Numbered from the stretch's first letter, positions 1 to 11,960 are shown. The stretch is DNA of 64,000 bases from Agrostemma githago (GCA_958450325.1 OY288241.1:42904278-42968277), one strand, 5' to 3'. A program made the numbers and translations. The notes: a model not told the origin generated them from the letters alone.

Positions 1-151
1 GAGTGCAAAACACTCGGCCGAGCAGCATGAACCAGCCGAGACTCCTTTTTCTTTCTTCACAAGAAAACGGAATTCTCGTTCTCCTCAGCTTCTTACCCAA
101 GCGGTAATTCTAGTTCAAACACATCTCTCCTAAGTCAAGGTCGGGAATCCC

Positions 152-159
152 TATAAATA
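152..159 (+). promoter_or_regulatory. TATA box of E1 5' LTR
   Basis: TATAAATA preceded by a CC-rich context. The same octamer occurs at the equivalent place in every LTR of the window, which supports its role as the RNA polymerase II promoter of the element. Confidence 0.7.
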
Positions 160-764
160 GCCCCTTGCATACAACACTTTGAACAAACAATTAATTCATA
201 CAATCCCACACATTAATTATCGACATCAAATATTAACATCAGAAATACACAACTTTTTCACATCAATCCTCCTTACACTTAGCATCGAGAAACCGATACT
301 ACAAACCCGAAGGAAACCGGTCCGATACCCGACACCCTTCACCCGATTCTCGTCCAAACCGAACCCCCTTAGCCGAACCAAACATCACTCGACGCTCCCG
401 TACCTAGCCACATTCCGACGAGCCCCGATCCGAGTCAACAAAAGCATGTAGGTTGAGGGTGTACCAAACCCGATCTCTCCTTTTCTTTTCTTTTCTTCTC
501 TTCTCCTCGTCGTCCGTCTTGTCTTTTTTACGGGTCAAGCGTCGTCTTTTTTTTTTTTTTCTAATATCGATATTAACGAAAAACTATTTTCATAACAAAC
601 ATTCTTAAAAATATGATCCCGATTTTCTATAATCGAATATTGTATCGAAAAGAATTATATTAAGATCTCGACGATATTAAAAATCGTTACATCTTTTTCG
701 TTCAAAATTCTTTTCTTTTTACTTTTCGTTCAAAACAAACTATTTTACAAAACCTTCTCTTAAT

Positions 765-1320
765 TCATTCCGAATATTCGATATCGATTTCATAATCGAA
801 TATCGGGTATGACGAATATCGAAAACATAAATCGAATACAAATTAAATCATATTTTGTACGCGATTTATCAAAACAGCAATTTTCGAACAACGAGCGAAC
901 ACGGGCCAGGCCCGCACGCGAGTCGCGTCCCTCACAGGCGACTCGCGTACGAGTCTGAAACCCGCGCTCCTTTTTTTCAATTTTTCGTTCGTTTTATTAT
1001 TTATTCTACGAAACGATTTCTAAAACTTACATCTTTTCTAAAACTATTCCAAGTATTTGATATTGATTTCGTAGTCAACTATCGAATATAACGAATATCG
1101 AAAATATTAAGTCGAGTACGAATCATACAATATTCATACGCGATTTAATAAAAAATCGAATTTTCAGAAAACCGTGTCAAAAACAGACCGACACGCGACT
1201 CGCCGGCATCCCGGGCGAGCCGCGCGGCCGGCTGTCCCGACACACCTTTTTTCGTTCTTTTTTATTATTTTTCGAACATCGTTTTTTATACAAAACAACG
1301 TTTTTTTCAACAATATTTTT
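765..1320 (+). repeat. Diverged ~280-bp tandem duplication inside E1 LTR
   Basis: Each copy runs: ATATCGATTTC-type repeats, CGAATATCGAAAA, TACGCGATTTA, a GC-rich inverted pair built on GCGAGTCGC / GCGACTCGC or a relative of it, then a T-rich stretch. The same double block is in the E1 3' LTR and the E4 LTR. E2 has a single copy, which accounts for its shorter LTR. Confidence 0.6.
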
Positions 1321-2001
1321 CAGATTTCGATTAATATTTATTTTCTCAATCTCGTTTATTTTATTTGCTATTATTATTTACAAGTCAATACTAACTCGTT
1401 TGTTCATCTTGTAGCAAATTCATCTTTTTTATTTCATTTGTTTTATTATACTAAAACGAATCTCACATGCTAAATTCAACTTTGACGTTAAATTTTTCAT
1501 GCATTAAACGACTTAGCAACCCGTTCAATTCCTCACATGCTTAGGAAAACAATGTTTGCATATCATTCATCGTTCAACTAACGCGCGCATTAAAACGTCA
1601 TTCGATATCCTATTAGAGGCCGCTAATGTGCGGGCGGGGTTGGGTGTTCTTAGTGAACATCCCAACACGTACCCTCACCCCTTACTCAGAACCGTGGTTT
1701 CCGGATGTCCGAAACCATTGGCAACGAGAGTCATTCAATATACGATTAACCGCTCAAGTCGGCATCTATATCGAACTGCAAAGGGACGAGCCCAATAAAC
1801 TCTGACATCGGAAATGGGCCGTATTTTGTACACGGCCCACTACGACATAGAGTGGGCTCGAACGGTTCCGAATAACCATAAAATTCGGTGGCGACTCCGA
1901 CTTTAATTTAAATTTCCATTTGACCATCTCATGGAGATTCATTCGCCTCCCCAAACCCGCGCGTGGCCGCGTCGGGGTGGACCTATGTCATGTCCACAAT
2001 T

Positions 2002-2019
2002 TGGCGACTCCGCTGGGGA
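2002..2019 (+). other. Primer binding site (tRNA-Arg) of E1
   Basis: TGGCGACTCCGCTGGGGA starts three bases after the LTR. It is the complement of the 3' end (including CCA) of the plant tRNA-Arg that begins GACTCCG, as I recall that tRNA. Tat/Ogre elements are known to use tRNA-Arg. The same 18-mer is in E2 and E3. Confidence 0.85.
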
Positions 2020-4244
2020 TTTACTAATGCGTTAATAACCTTCGGTATCCTTCAGGGTGAGACTCGAATAGAAATCGTTTGACTAGTACAATACGCGTTT
2101 TAGTTTTACGGTTCATGCATAACCCCATTTTTCCCGGGCCGGTACTGGTGACCGACGTCCCACTATACCATTGATATAGTCCAAATTGGTTATGTCAAAG
2201 GTGTCCATTACCCGATTCGTATGGGTTTTACGGCATGTCCTAATCTCAACTCGAGTTAGGGAGTCCGCCCCGATTCTCGATAGGCTATGTACACTGGTAT
2301 AGACCCTTATAGACTGACCGAGACTTAGCTTAAGAGCATACATGGCGTCATTATACTGTTTCCATGACTACGTGCTACTTGATCCACATCATCTTTTTCA
2401 AAAACCGTTATTTTCAAAATTTGCATCCTTTTCAAAATATCCAATTTCAAAACCCCGGGCATATACCGAATTTAGGACCTACGATTTTACTCAAAATAGC
2501 CCTTTTTCTAGCCGGTATTATGCCCAATTTAAAACTCAAAATTATTTTCGAACTTGCAAAACCGTCACCCGGTTCAATTTCCGTTTCTTCGAAAAAATAA
2601 CCGGGCCATCCCCCGAATTTCTCTTCGGGCTTTCAAAAATCCATTTCAAAAATCCAAAATTTATGGCTTTTCAAAAATTCAAGCCCGACGTCATTTTCGC
2701 CAATTTTAAAAGTCGGGATCCTGTTTTCGATTTTCAAATTTTTGGAAATTCATTTTCGATATTCAAAATTCCGAAATTCCAAAAATGCATCTTTTCGAAA
2801 ATATTCAAATTTCAAAAAATCAGAAAGCTGCCGAAATTTAGACTTAAGATTTGATTCAAAACAAGCCTATTTTCTCGCCGGCATGCTATCCATTTCAAAA
2901 TTCGAATTTCCGATCCACCATTCAATTTTCGAATTTTCAAAATTCAATTTCGGTTTTAAAATTTTCGAGATACCGGTTTCGATTTTCAAAATTTTCGAGA
3001 TACCAGTTTCGATTTTCAAAATCTTCGAGATGCCACTTTCAATTTTCAAATCTTCGAGATGCCGTTTTTCGATTTTCAAATCTTCGGGATCTCATCTTCA
3101 ATTTTCAAATTGTCGGAAATTCCTTTTTTCGATACTCAAGTTTCAAAATTCCAAATATTCAACTTTTCAAAACCCCGGAATGCTACCGAAATTAGGATTT
3201 ACGATTTGACTCAAAGTAGCCTATTTTCCAGCCGGTATTCTGCCCATTTCAAAACTCGATTTTTTTTTCGAACTTTCAAAATTATGGCCCGATGCACTTT
3301 TCCGTTTTTTCGAAAAAATTGGGCCATACACCGAGACTTCTCAGATTTTCCAAAAGAATCCCCTTTTCAAAACCTTCCACTTCTTAGGACTTCCCGTATT
3401 TAGCTGTGTCGGGTCGTGTCATAAGTCGTCAAAGTCTTTAGCGTCGAAACTCCGTCGATCTTATATCACGAGTTTCCTCCCTATCCCAGTCCGCCTTATT
3501 TGACTAAGGCAAAGCCCACCTACGTAGGACATACTCCTACGAAGGTTGGCCCGTCTACACAATTATCGAGTCCAAAGTCTGGGGAATGTCTCACGTAAAC
3601 CTCCTTTCAAACAGGGCCCAGCCCACACAGCTGAATCCTAAGGGAGACCCACTTTTCACGAGTCACCCGTCTAGGTGTCCTATCCGAGTCACTTCCTTTT
3701 CAAGCTTTTCCCCCACTCGGGGGGCTACCCTTCAGCAGAGCGATCAATCACGGTTGCTCTAAGGGTCATGTCTTGCGCGTGTTGTCTCACGTACCCCACT
3801 TTCGAGTCACTTAGATGTCACACCATCTGAGTCTCTAGCCTTACTCAAGGGGTTGTCCTCCACCCGAGCAGTCAACCACGGTTACCCTAGAGAGTACCCT
3901 ACGTTCATCCTACACCGGCGTCCTTATGATGCCTTCTTCGAGTCGTACCCACGCTACGAATACTCGGGTCACCTAGGATTAGGTCACCACGGTTGGTCCA
4001 AGCACACGGCACGGTCAAATACGGTCGCCCCATTTCGGACTTATCCTTGTACAGCTCGAGTCTCGTGGTCGAGTCTAGGTCACAGTCGTTATTTTGTCTG
4101 GATTAACGTTTAAGTAGCCCGGTCATAGAATCTTAGTCATTCCCGCCCCCGGGCCGTACCTAGTTTGACTCTCTCTCTTGCATTTGCGCAAATCCGAGTT
4201 TAGGCGAGTTCTAACACCTGTCGTTTCTTCCGATCAGGGACCCT
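2020..4244 (+). other. E1 untranslated leader
   Basis: About 2.2 kb between the PBS and the gag remnant without a convincing gene. Most of 2390-3400 is made of TTTTCAAAA-like phrases that give spurious open frames on both strands. The stretch 3400-4200 is shared with E2 (15440-16240) and in part with E3 and E4. I see it as a structured leader, not as coding sequence. Confidence 0.7.
2946..3105 (+). repeat. ~34-bp degenerate tandem repeat, about 5 copies
   Basis: The phrase TTTTCGAGATACCGGTTTCG recurs with small changes about every 34 bases or less, linked by GATTTTCAAAA. The array lies in the E1 leader and is not present at this length in E2 or E3. Confidence 0.6.
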
Positions 4245-4922
4245 ATGAACGAGATACTACCAAACCATAACAAATCTCGCGCCGTCGAGAAAGGGGATAT
4301 CCAGGGGAGTATGCTTATGCTATCTTGCTCCATTAACAATATCTTCTCGAAAATCAATACTGCCCTAGATAACCTAAGTTCCAGGGTAACCATCATCGAA
4401 GAGGACCTTATAAGAACCCGAGCCCGTCTAGCACAACTAGAGCGGGTAAGACAGCCTATCACCCAACTGAGCCATTTAAAGGGTGAACACTCTTACGAAA
4501 CTGTCCGGTATCCTCAAGATGGCAAGACCGAGAGAGGTAACCCTCAAGTCACCTCTCCAAAAATCAAGAACCAGTCAAAGGAAAGGACATTTACCCACTT
4601 GGATGTGTCCTACACCGTCGCTTTCCAGAGGTTGGTTCCGAAGGGCATAATACTACCTATAGGCCCAACAGCCGACCCACCTTTGGAAAAACGCTCCAAA
4701 GCATGGAACGACGAGCATTACTGCAAATTCCACAAAGGGAGGGGACACGATACAGAACAGTGCTGGAAACTGAAACACCTCATTCAAGACTTCCTCGATG
4801 CCGGGAAGACTCCCGTTTTGGAAACATTGTCACTTGCAAAGCCCCTCATGGACTATACAGGGCCCGATGACCAAAGCATCCAATCTACCTCTTATGCATC
4901 CAAGAGTCTAGATTTGATTTAA
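4245..4922 (+). pseudogene. gag: gag remnant of E1, central capsid region missing
   Basis: A 225-codon frame. The N-terminal third is helical and polar (a possible coiled coil, including NTALDNLSSRVTIIEEDL). The C-terminal third clearly aligns with the E3 Gag region around IGPTPEVPVERRSKNYN and the cysteine-histidine knuckle, here HYCKFHKGRGHDTEQC followed by WKLKHLIQDFLDAGK. The central Gag domain of E3 (from LPMFEGTEDP to RIEDDLR, about 150 residues) is absent, and so are protease and pol. The product could not build a particle by itself. It might still bind element RNA through the knuckle, which is inference. The ATG is the first in frame, and the frame ends in TAA just before relics of the GAGTC-rich repeat that encodes the acidic tract in E3. 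Confidence 0.75.
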
Positions 4923-5811
4923 GTCCAAGTCTGGGTCCGAGTCTAGGATATACTATTTATTTCAACCTCAAAGTCAGAGTCAGAGTCAATTGTATTCTGT
5001 CCTCTTTTTCAAAATTCAATAAAATCAGCTTTTCTATTTCTCATATATACTTTCCTTATGTGTTTCCGAGAACATGATGAACACCATCATACACTGTGAG
5101 CACACGCACATGACTATTATAGGCACATCTATAATGACTGCAGGAAATGAGACCCGTGTTTTCCTTTACCTGTTCCATGTCTGGTATAGAAAGCCACATA
5201 ACTACCCTTAGCAGGAGCGGTATCGAATCCTATGACAAATCTAGGTAGTCTCCTAGTTTGGGTTCAAGACGGGAGGCAAGCCCATTTCCCACAATAAAAC
5301 ACCCATCCAATAAGACTAACCGATCCCTACCTTAGGTGTTAGTCTGACCAACCGAAAAAAAAAGCAAACGACCAAAACAAAAGAGTTGGCCATGACAAAA
5401 AAAACTGGACGAAAAAAAAATCAAAAGTCCAAGAAAAAGCAAAAGGCCCAAAACAAAAGAGCTGGCCACGATCAAAAAAAAAATATGACCATGATCAATG
5501 GTCAATTCAAGTGAAAGCCCCATGACCAGGGTACGGTCAAAATTCATACCATCCAATAAGAGAGAGACAATCAAGTTGGTCAGCTAACACCACATTTAGC
5601 CTTCTCACATTACAACCCTCAAGACCTTCCCGAGACCCAGGCTAGAGACAGCCCGGAATTTTGAGGATTCAAGCTCCATAGGATACCCCTATCCATTAGG
5701 GCCAGACATGGAAATCAGATCTCGCATTATCAAAACTTGTCCCGATCAAAATTCGAGCCATTTTACTCGACTTCGCCTTTACATAACTGAATTCACAATC
5801 ACCACACGCAA

Positions 5812-6064
5812 ACTCGAGAGCAAAACTCGTCAAATCCTCGAGAGCAAAACTCGTCAAATCCCCCGAGAGCAAAACTCGTCAAATCCCCCGAGAGCAAAAC
5901 TCGTCAAATCCCCCCGAGAGCAAAACTCGTCAAATCCCCCGAGAGCAAAACTCGTCAAATCCCCCGAGAGCAAAACTCGTTAAAATCCCCGAGAGCAAAA
6001 CTCGTTAAAATCCCTGAGAACAGAACTCGTTAAAATCCCCGAGAGCAAAACTCGTTAAAATCCC
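5812..6064 (+). repeat. 24-26-bp tandem repeat, ~10 copies
   Basis: Unit: CGAGAGCAAAACTCGTCAAA plus TCCCC, changing to GTTAAAATCCCC in the last units. Each unit holds a short inverted pair (CGAG...CTCG). The same array, mostly of the later variant, is in E2 at 17222-17437, so it is a family feature. Confidence 0.9.
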
Positions 6065-6314
6065 ATCCCAATTCTTCTCATTCAAACCAGTTACCAACCC
6101 CAAACACGGGAACTCAAACTGCGGTCGGCATAGAACATGCCCAAATAGTTCACACCACCTCTGGGGGCTATCCCGGAGAACGCTCACAGTCACAGGATCA
6201 ATATCCTAACCATTCTAGCCCTTTGATCAAGACATCACTGGGAATGCACCTAGCCTACACCATCGCTATGGCTAGTTACGTACAAAGCCCTAATAAACTA
6301 GGCACCATAATCCA

Positions 6315-6382
6315 CTGAACTACGACTTGGTTTGATTTCACCACATGTGAATACGTAGGCAGCCTTTCAACAGAGGCACAAC
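6315..6382 (+). other. Conserved 3' box (E1 copy)
   Basis: CTGAACTACG, then TTGGTTTGATT, then ATACGTAGGCAGCC, then GCACAACC. The same order and spacing occur in E2 (17697-17765) and in E3 just after pol (49473-49540). It survives in elements that have lost all coding sequence, so it is probably a cis-acting RNA or DNA signal. Confidence 0.65.
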
Positions 6383-7442
6383 CACCCACATTGACACACA
6401 TTCAAAAAGCACCATCATTCCGGTCACGACACTGTCATGTTCTCGACAGTTAGCTTTGTCATTCTGGGGGCTTCTCCTAGGCTGAAGTTCTCCATCCACT
6501 CACATAATCCAAATACTTTCAAAATCTAGCCTCCTTTCTATAGTGTGTCTTAGTACTCGGCTCAGTCGAAGGCAAGAATCTGTCAGGACTCGAGGCAATA
6601 CCCACCTTGGAAATGTACCCAAAAATCAAAAATCCAGAAGAGCACTAGACTACGGCATTGCTACTGCTAAAAGTCCTGTCATGCCAAAACAGTCTCATTA
6701 CAGACTATTGCAATCCCCCCATAGCACATCCTTCCTATTCTGAGGATTCGACCGTGTTGTCACTCGCCTAGGCTACGGAATAGCGCAACTTAAGAGTCTT
6801 GTCATCTTAGGTGGCCCACCTCCTTACCAAGTCACGGTCCAACCCTTAGAGAGTACAAGTTATGGTCAACTCGTCCTGTCGCGTCCAGAGTCGAGTCTGC
6901 CGGTAGGCCTCTCTTTTCAAATTCTCATTTTAAAATTTGCAAAACTTAGCCATTTGAAAAAAATACCTTTTCGACAAGGTCAAATTTCAGTCTATTTAAA
7001 CGGCGAATTTCTTTTCCACCTCTTTCAATTTTGGAAACCTATCTCCGAGCACGTGACTTGCTTTCAGGACTTCGATTTCAAAATGCAGCAAAAATCATTT
7101 TTATTCCCCAGCACGAGTCATTTTTCCTACAAATATTATGTGCAAAACTTTGCTACTTTGCATAAATATGTACAGGACGACTCAAGCAGGACCATGCAAT
7201 TCACATAACTCCCCAGCGACATTTAACAAGATGAGCCCACATACAGGCCCATTTTAAGTCTTATGCGACGAATTCAATTCCCCACGGAGTTATCATCAGC
7301 TCAGGTACATTTCTAGCCCATGGCCGGCGGGCCCTTCACGCAGGTCTAATGGACCTTAAACGACCCGACCGGAAGCTACCAGGTTTTAATCCTTGATTGA
7401 CCTGGTGGCTACTCTGACTTTCGCCCTGTCCAAGCCTCAGTC

Positions 7443-7455
7443 AGAGTGGGGGCTC
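7443..7455 (+). other. Polypurine tract of E1
   Basis: AGAGTGGGGGCTC abuts the TGTAGACACC start of the 3' LTR. The identical sequence is in E2 and E3. It is the expected plus-strand primer site. Confidence 0.8.
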
Positions 7456-9888
7456 TGTAGACACCCACATTTTGACCGCCAGGTGTCTATAGTAGTTTCC
7501 GACAAACACCCGATGATGATCGGACGCTAACGTGCTTTAACGTACTCGGAAATGGGCTCGAAATCAATGGCATTTGGCCTAGGCATTTTACGGAGTACAA
7601 ATTTCACAAAACCAACCTCAAATTCAGGCCCAGTGGGTCGTTTCGAGTCAAATAGCACTAATTTGGGTCGAATCCGACACCAGGGATAAAACCGTCTTTT
7701 AGCGACCGAGTCAAAACCCGGTCAAAGATTTTCCCGAGACTTGCGGACTGACCGTGGCATCTCACGCGTCCAATTCCTACCCAAACTCTACAAAAAATCA
7801 GCTACACAAAATAATGAACAAGTTCGTTTAAGGGTAGAATTCGATCTCAAGTAGGAATCTTATCCGAAAACCGATTCAAACACCCAACCGAGTGCAAAAC
7901 ACTCGGCCGAGCAGCATGAACCAGCCGAGACTCCTTTTTCTTCCTTCACAAGAAAACGGAATTCTCGTTCTCCTCAGCTTCTTACCCAAGCGGTAATTCT
8001 AGTTCAAACACATCTCTCCTAAGTCAAGGTCGGGAATCCCTATAAATAGCCCCTTGCATACAACACTTTGAACAAACAATTAATTCATACAATCCCACAC
8101 ATTAATTATCGACATCAAATATTAACATCAGAAATACACAACTTTTTCACATCAATCCTCCTTACACTTAGCATCGAGAAACCGATACTACAAACCCAAA
8201 GGAAACCGGTCCGATACCCGACACCCTTCACCTGATTCTCGTCCAAACCGAACCCCCTAGCCGAACCAAACATCACTCGACGCTCCCGTACCTAGCCACA
8301 TTCCGACGAGCCCCGATCCGAGTCAACAAAAGCATGTAGGTTGAGGGTGTACCAAACCCGATCTCTCCTTTTCTTTTCTTTTCTTCTCTTCTCCTCGTCG
8401 TCCGTCTTGTCTTTTTTACGGGTCAAGCGTCGTCTTTTTTTTTTTTTCTAATATCGATATTAACGAAAAACTATTTTCATAACAAACATTCTTAAAAATA
8501 TGATCCCGATTTTCTATAATCGAATATTGTATCGAAAAGAATTATATTAAGATCTCGACAATATTAAAAATCGTTACATCTTTTTCGTTCAAAATTCTTT
8601 TCTTTTTACTTTTCGTTCAAAACAAACTATTTTACAAAACCTTCTCTTAATTCATTCAGAATATTCGATATCGATTTCATAATCAAATATCGGGTATGAC
8701 GAATATCGAAAACATAAATCGAATACAAATTAATTCATATTTTGTACGCGATTTATCAAAACAGCAATTTTCGAACAACGAGCGAACACGGGCTAGGCCC
8801 GCACGCGAGTCGCGCCCCTCACAGGCGACTCGCGTACGAGTTTGAAACCCGCGCTCCTTTTTTTCAATTTTTCGTTCGTTTTATTATTTATTCTCCGAAA
8901 CGATTTCTAAAACTTACATCTTTTCTAAAACTATTCCAAGTATTTGATATTGATTTCGTAGTCAACTATCGAATATTACGAATATCGAAAATATTAAGTC
9001 GAGTACGAATCATAAAATATTCATACGCGATTTAATAAAGAATCGAATTTTCAGAAAACCGTGTCAAAAACAGACCGACACGCGACTCGCCGGCATCCCG
9101 GGCGAGCCGCGCGGCCGGCTGTCCCGACACACCTTTTTTCGTTCTTTTTTTATTAATTTTCGAACATCGTTTTTTTATACAAAACAACGTTTTTTTTCAA
9201 CAATATTTTTCAGATTTCGATTAATATTTATTTTCTCGATCTCGTTTATTTTATTTGCTATTATTATTTACAAGTCAATACTAACTCGTTTGTTCATCTT
9301 GTAGCAAATTCATCTTTTTTATTTCATTTGTTTTATTATACTAAAACGAATCTCACATGCTAAATTCAACTTTGACGTTAAATTTTTCATGCATTAAACG
9401 ACTTAGCAACCCGTTCAATTCCTCACATGCTTAGGAAAACAATGTTTGCATATCATTCATCGTTCAACTAACGCGCGCATTAAAACGTCATTCGATATCC
9501 TATTAGAGGCCGCTAATGTGCGGGCGGGGTTGGGTGTTCTTAGTGAACATCCCAACACGTACCCTCACCCCTTACTCAGAACCGTGGTTTCCGGATGTCC
9601 GAAACCATTGGCAACGAGAGTCATTCAATATACGATTAACCGCTCAAGTCGGCATCTATATCGAACTGCAAAGGGACGAGCCCAATAAACTCTGACATCG
9701 GAAATGGGCCGTATTTTGTACACGGCCCACTACGACATAGAGTGGGCTCGAACGGTTCCGAATAACCATAAAATTCGGTGGCGACTCCGACTTCGATTTA
9801 AATTTCCATTTGACCATCTCATGGAGATTCATTCGCCTTCCCAAACCCGCGCGTGGCCGCGTCGGGGTGGACCTATGTCATGTCCACA
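7456..9888 (+). repeat. E1 3' LTR (2433 bp)
   Basis: Starts TGTAGACACCC and ends TCCACA. It repeats 1-1998 and supplies the part missing from the left copy, including the conserved opening TGTAGACACCCACATTTTGA. TATA box at 8041-8048. The next five bases are GATAG, but the matching left duplication lies outside the window. Confidence 0.95.
8041..8048 (+). promoter_or_regulatory. TATA box of E1 3' LTR
   Basis: TATAAATA, the same position as in the 5' LTR. It could drive transcription outward into 9889 and beyond. Confidence 0.6.
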
Positions 9889-10430
9889 GATAGTCTAGGG
9901 TAAAGTAAGTTCCTTAAACAATACAAGGGAGGAGTATTTATAAGGTTACAAGAGTGAAGGAGAGGAAAGGAAAGTCACGCGGCTACAGCACAGCTCATCC
10001 CGTCCGGGATGAAATGGTCCCGTCCGGGACGAAGTGGTCCCGTTCGGGACGAAATGGTCCCGTCGGGGACGACCCCAAAACAGGCGCTGTTCAATTTGTG
10101 CACCCCTTCCCGGTCGGGAAGGCTACTATCCCGCCCGGGAAGGGTCTTGTAGGCCTCTAATATGATCTTTAAGGTCCCTCCTTGATTCTCATGGGCTTCT
10201 CATCGACTCTCGGGTCTCGGGATCTAGTCTAAGGGGCTCGGGAATGGGTCCCAAGGTCTCGGGATCGAGTGATCGTTCCTTCTCTTCGTTGGCTCCAAAA
10301 GTGTATGAATCGAGTCGGAATCGTTCCAAATCTCCATGAATGGTCTTGGGAACCTAAAACGAACTGGAAGAAGCATAAGTAGCTTAGAAACCGCTCCCAA
10401 GGAGCGATTCCACAAGAGAAACCGGGACTA
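9889..10430. other. Unassigned repeat-like sequence with palindrome array
   Basis: No gene is supported. TATTTATAA near 9936 resembles a TATA box, and the palindrome array 9997-10145 follows. The arrangement (TATA-like, GC-rich palindromes) resembles an LTR fragment of a different family, but I could not find its ends. Confidence 0.4.
9997..10145 (+). repeat. Array of GC-rich palindromes with 20-bp period
   Basis: ATCCCGTCCGGGAT at 9997, then GTCCCGTCCGGGAC and variants at 10017, 10037 and 10057, exactly 20 bp apart, linked by GAAATG or GAAGTG. A second pair follows: CCTTCCCGGTCGGGAAGG (10105-10122) and CCCGCCCGGGAAGG near 10130. Each core is self-complementary apart from its centre. Confidence 0.85.
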
Positions 10431-11430
10431 AACGCAACAAATTAGGCACTACAAACTACACTTATCATTGTTCGTGCCAAAAATTTGCGCCTTCGGAGTA
10501 CCACGTGGCAAAATACGAGTGGACAGTAAAAAAGTCAGAAGTCAAAGGTCAACGACAAAAGGAGCAAAGGTCCTTGGATAAAAGTCAAAATCGAAGATTA
10601 AAAGACGGAAGTCAAAAATAATCGAAAGTCGTCAAGTCAAGTAAACCCGGAATGGTACACAATGATGGGTTGAGCAAAGCATAAGAGTGAATAAGACTAT
10701 GGGCCACACAACCAAACCAGCCTAGCAGACAAAGTGAGGAACGTAGCCCATACAAGATAGAGGAGACAACAGCCACTCCTACAAACCAGGAAACCCTCCT
10801 GCAGACCAGGAGAGAATCCAGGAGGAGAATGTAACTGCTGGGGAGAGGATTAAATGCCAAGATATCAAGCAATAAAGGAGAGTTAAATGCCAAGATTCTG
10901 GTGAATAAAGGGGAAATGGTCAGCAGCAACATAAAAGGAAGGAGGAGAATAAGGAGTTGACCGTAACTGCCATAACGGTTATGAGGCAATCAAGAGCAAT
11001 AATTGCTCCACATTAAAGAGCAATGAAGACACTAGGAAGAAGGGTCGTATATAAAGGAAAGAGAGGAAGAAGGGAGGGATCATCCAGGCATACCAACATT
11101 CACTTCCCAGTCAACATACAATCAACCTCAAGCAAATCCTAGCAAAATACTTACGATCAATTATAGCCCAAATACTTGTACTTGTACCCTTTTCCTTGTT
11201 CTTTTTCATCCATAGTAGAAACTTGGTGGGATTCCGACTCCCCCCGCGGTTTTTCCCACATCGGGTTTTCGCGTCACCAAAACTTTGTGTGTCGTCCATT
11301 TTCTTTCGTTGCTCTTTGTTTATTAGATTTTGTCTCGATTTCGTCGACCTATAGTTATAGGACGATCGCTTTAACCAGCAAACGAAATCTTAGACCCGGT
11401 AAATTTTTTCCAAAACAATGTGCATCTAAC
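10431..11430 (+). repeat. Possible solo LTR or LTR fragment of another family
   Basis: TATATAAAGG at about 11048 is followed, roughly 190 bp on, by CCGCGGTTTTTCCCACATCG and GGTTTTCGCGTCACC, a phrase typical of the region just before the end of many plant Ty1/copia LTRs. Start and end are not defined and I see no target duplication, so this is tentative. Open frames here on both strands look fortuitous. Confidence 0.35.
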
Positions 11431-11449
11431 TAGGTTATCTATATATATA

Positions 11450-11960
11450 GTAGTTGCTTAATGGATCTCTAATCCAAAGCTCAATTCTAATCTTTGCCCA
11501 ATGAGTGAGACTTTTGCCCAATGAGTCTTCATAGGGTGAAGTTTTGCCCTGCGGATTCTCTTCACTATGGCCGAAATATCGTCGGGCGAAGTTTCGCTTG
11601 GTCAAAATCTCATTCGGTGAAGTTTCGCCCGATGAACTTTTTTGTCTGAAATGACAATCTGGGGAGGAAACACCGTCGGGTGAAGTTTTGTCCGGTCAGA
11701 TCTCATCGGGTGAAACTTTACCCTGTGACTTCAGAGGGTCATAACTCTCTCGTTTGATCTCCGATTGGGGCGTGTGATGTGTCGTTGGAAAGCTAAGAAA
11801 ATAATCTTTCACCTCCAACTGAAATCGCTTTGATCCAAGGTCTAGAACTCTAGATATATCCATTTGAAGTTCGACCTCTCCGGTGAAGATGCCCAATGGA
11901 TTATAGTTTTGCACTTTTGCTCAAGGTTTCACCTCTTGGGTTTGGACTTTGGACTTTAAT
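11450..11960. repeat. Degenerate repeat region built on GGTGAAGTTTTGCCC
   Basis: Variants of GGGCGAAGTTTCGCTTGG, GGTGAAGTTTCGCCC and GGGTGAAGTTTTGTCC recur irregularly from about 11540 to 11730. A stretch follows (11740-11810) of the kind often seen in plant LTR elements (CATAACTCTCTCGTTTGATC, then TCGTTGGAAAGCTAAGAA). No gene is supported. Confidence 0.5.

Larger units (their letters stand above)
1..1998 (+). repeat. E1 5' LTR, truncated by window edge
   Basis: It matches 7890-9888 nearly base for base and ends in TCCACA immediately before the PBS. It holds a TATAAATA promoter at 152-159, a T-rich stretch, two diverged copies of a roughly 280-bp block (about 765-1040 and 1041-1320) with GC-rich hairpins, and a block (about 1500-1790) conserved in all four elements of this window. 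Confidence 0.93.
4923..7442 (+). other. E1 3' noncoding interior
   Basis: No gene is supported. It contains A-rich GGCCA/AAAAAA phrases (5350-5560), the 24-26-bp tandem array (5812-6064), a box conserved with E2 and E3 (6315-6382) and a terminal stretch shared with E2 and E3 that leads into the PPT. The order of blocks is the same as in E2 (16330-19037). Confidence 0.7.
1..9888 (+). mobile_element. E1: non-autonomous Tat/Retand-type LTR retrotransposon (5' end outside window)
   Basis: Two long direct repeats (1-1998 and 7456-9888, roughly 1% different by eye) bracket a 5.4-kb interior. The 5' repeat is followed by a PBS matching plant tRNA-Arg, and the 3' repeat is preceded by a G-rich polypurine tract. 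The right LTR ends in TCCACA at 9888. Window base 1 corresponds to base 7890 of the 3' copy, so about 434 bp of the 5' LTR lie outside. The interior holds only a shortened gag frame (4245-4922) and no protease, reverse transcriptase or integrase. It is therefore a deletion derivative that would need proteins from a relative such as E3 or E4. Its noncoding skeleton matches E2 closely. Confidence 0.9.

Noticed and set aside
1556..1798. 80-codon frame conserved in all LTRs (for example 9446-9688) as a small gene
   Set aside because: DNA is conserved here in all four elements, but indels and stops shift the frame between families, so conservation looks like LTR signal rather than protein.
2342..3403. 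Several overlapping frames (up to 170 codons) in the E1 leader as genes
   Set aside because: They arise from TTTTCAAAA repeats that lack stops in several frames on both strands. Products are Phe/Lys/Ser-rich and not shared by the same region of E2 or E3.
10612..10989. 125-codon minus-strand frame as a gene
   Set aside because: Leu/Ser-rich product without domain features, lying within a putative LTR fragment.
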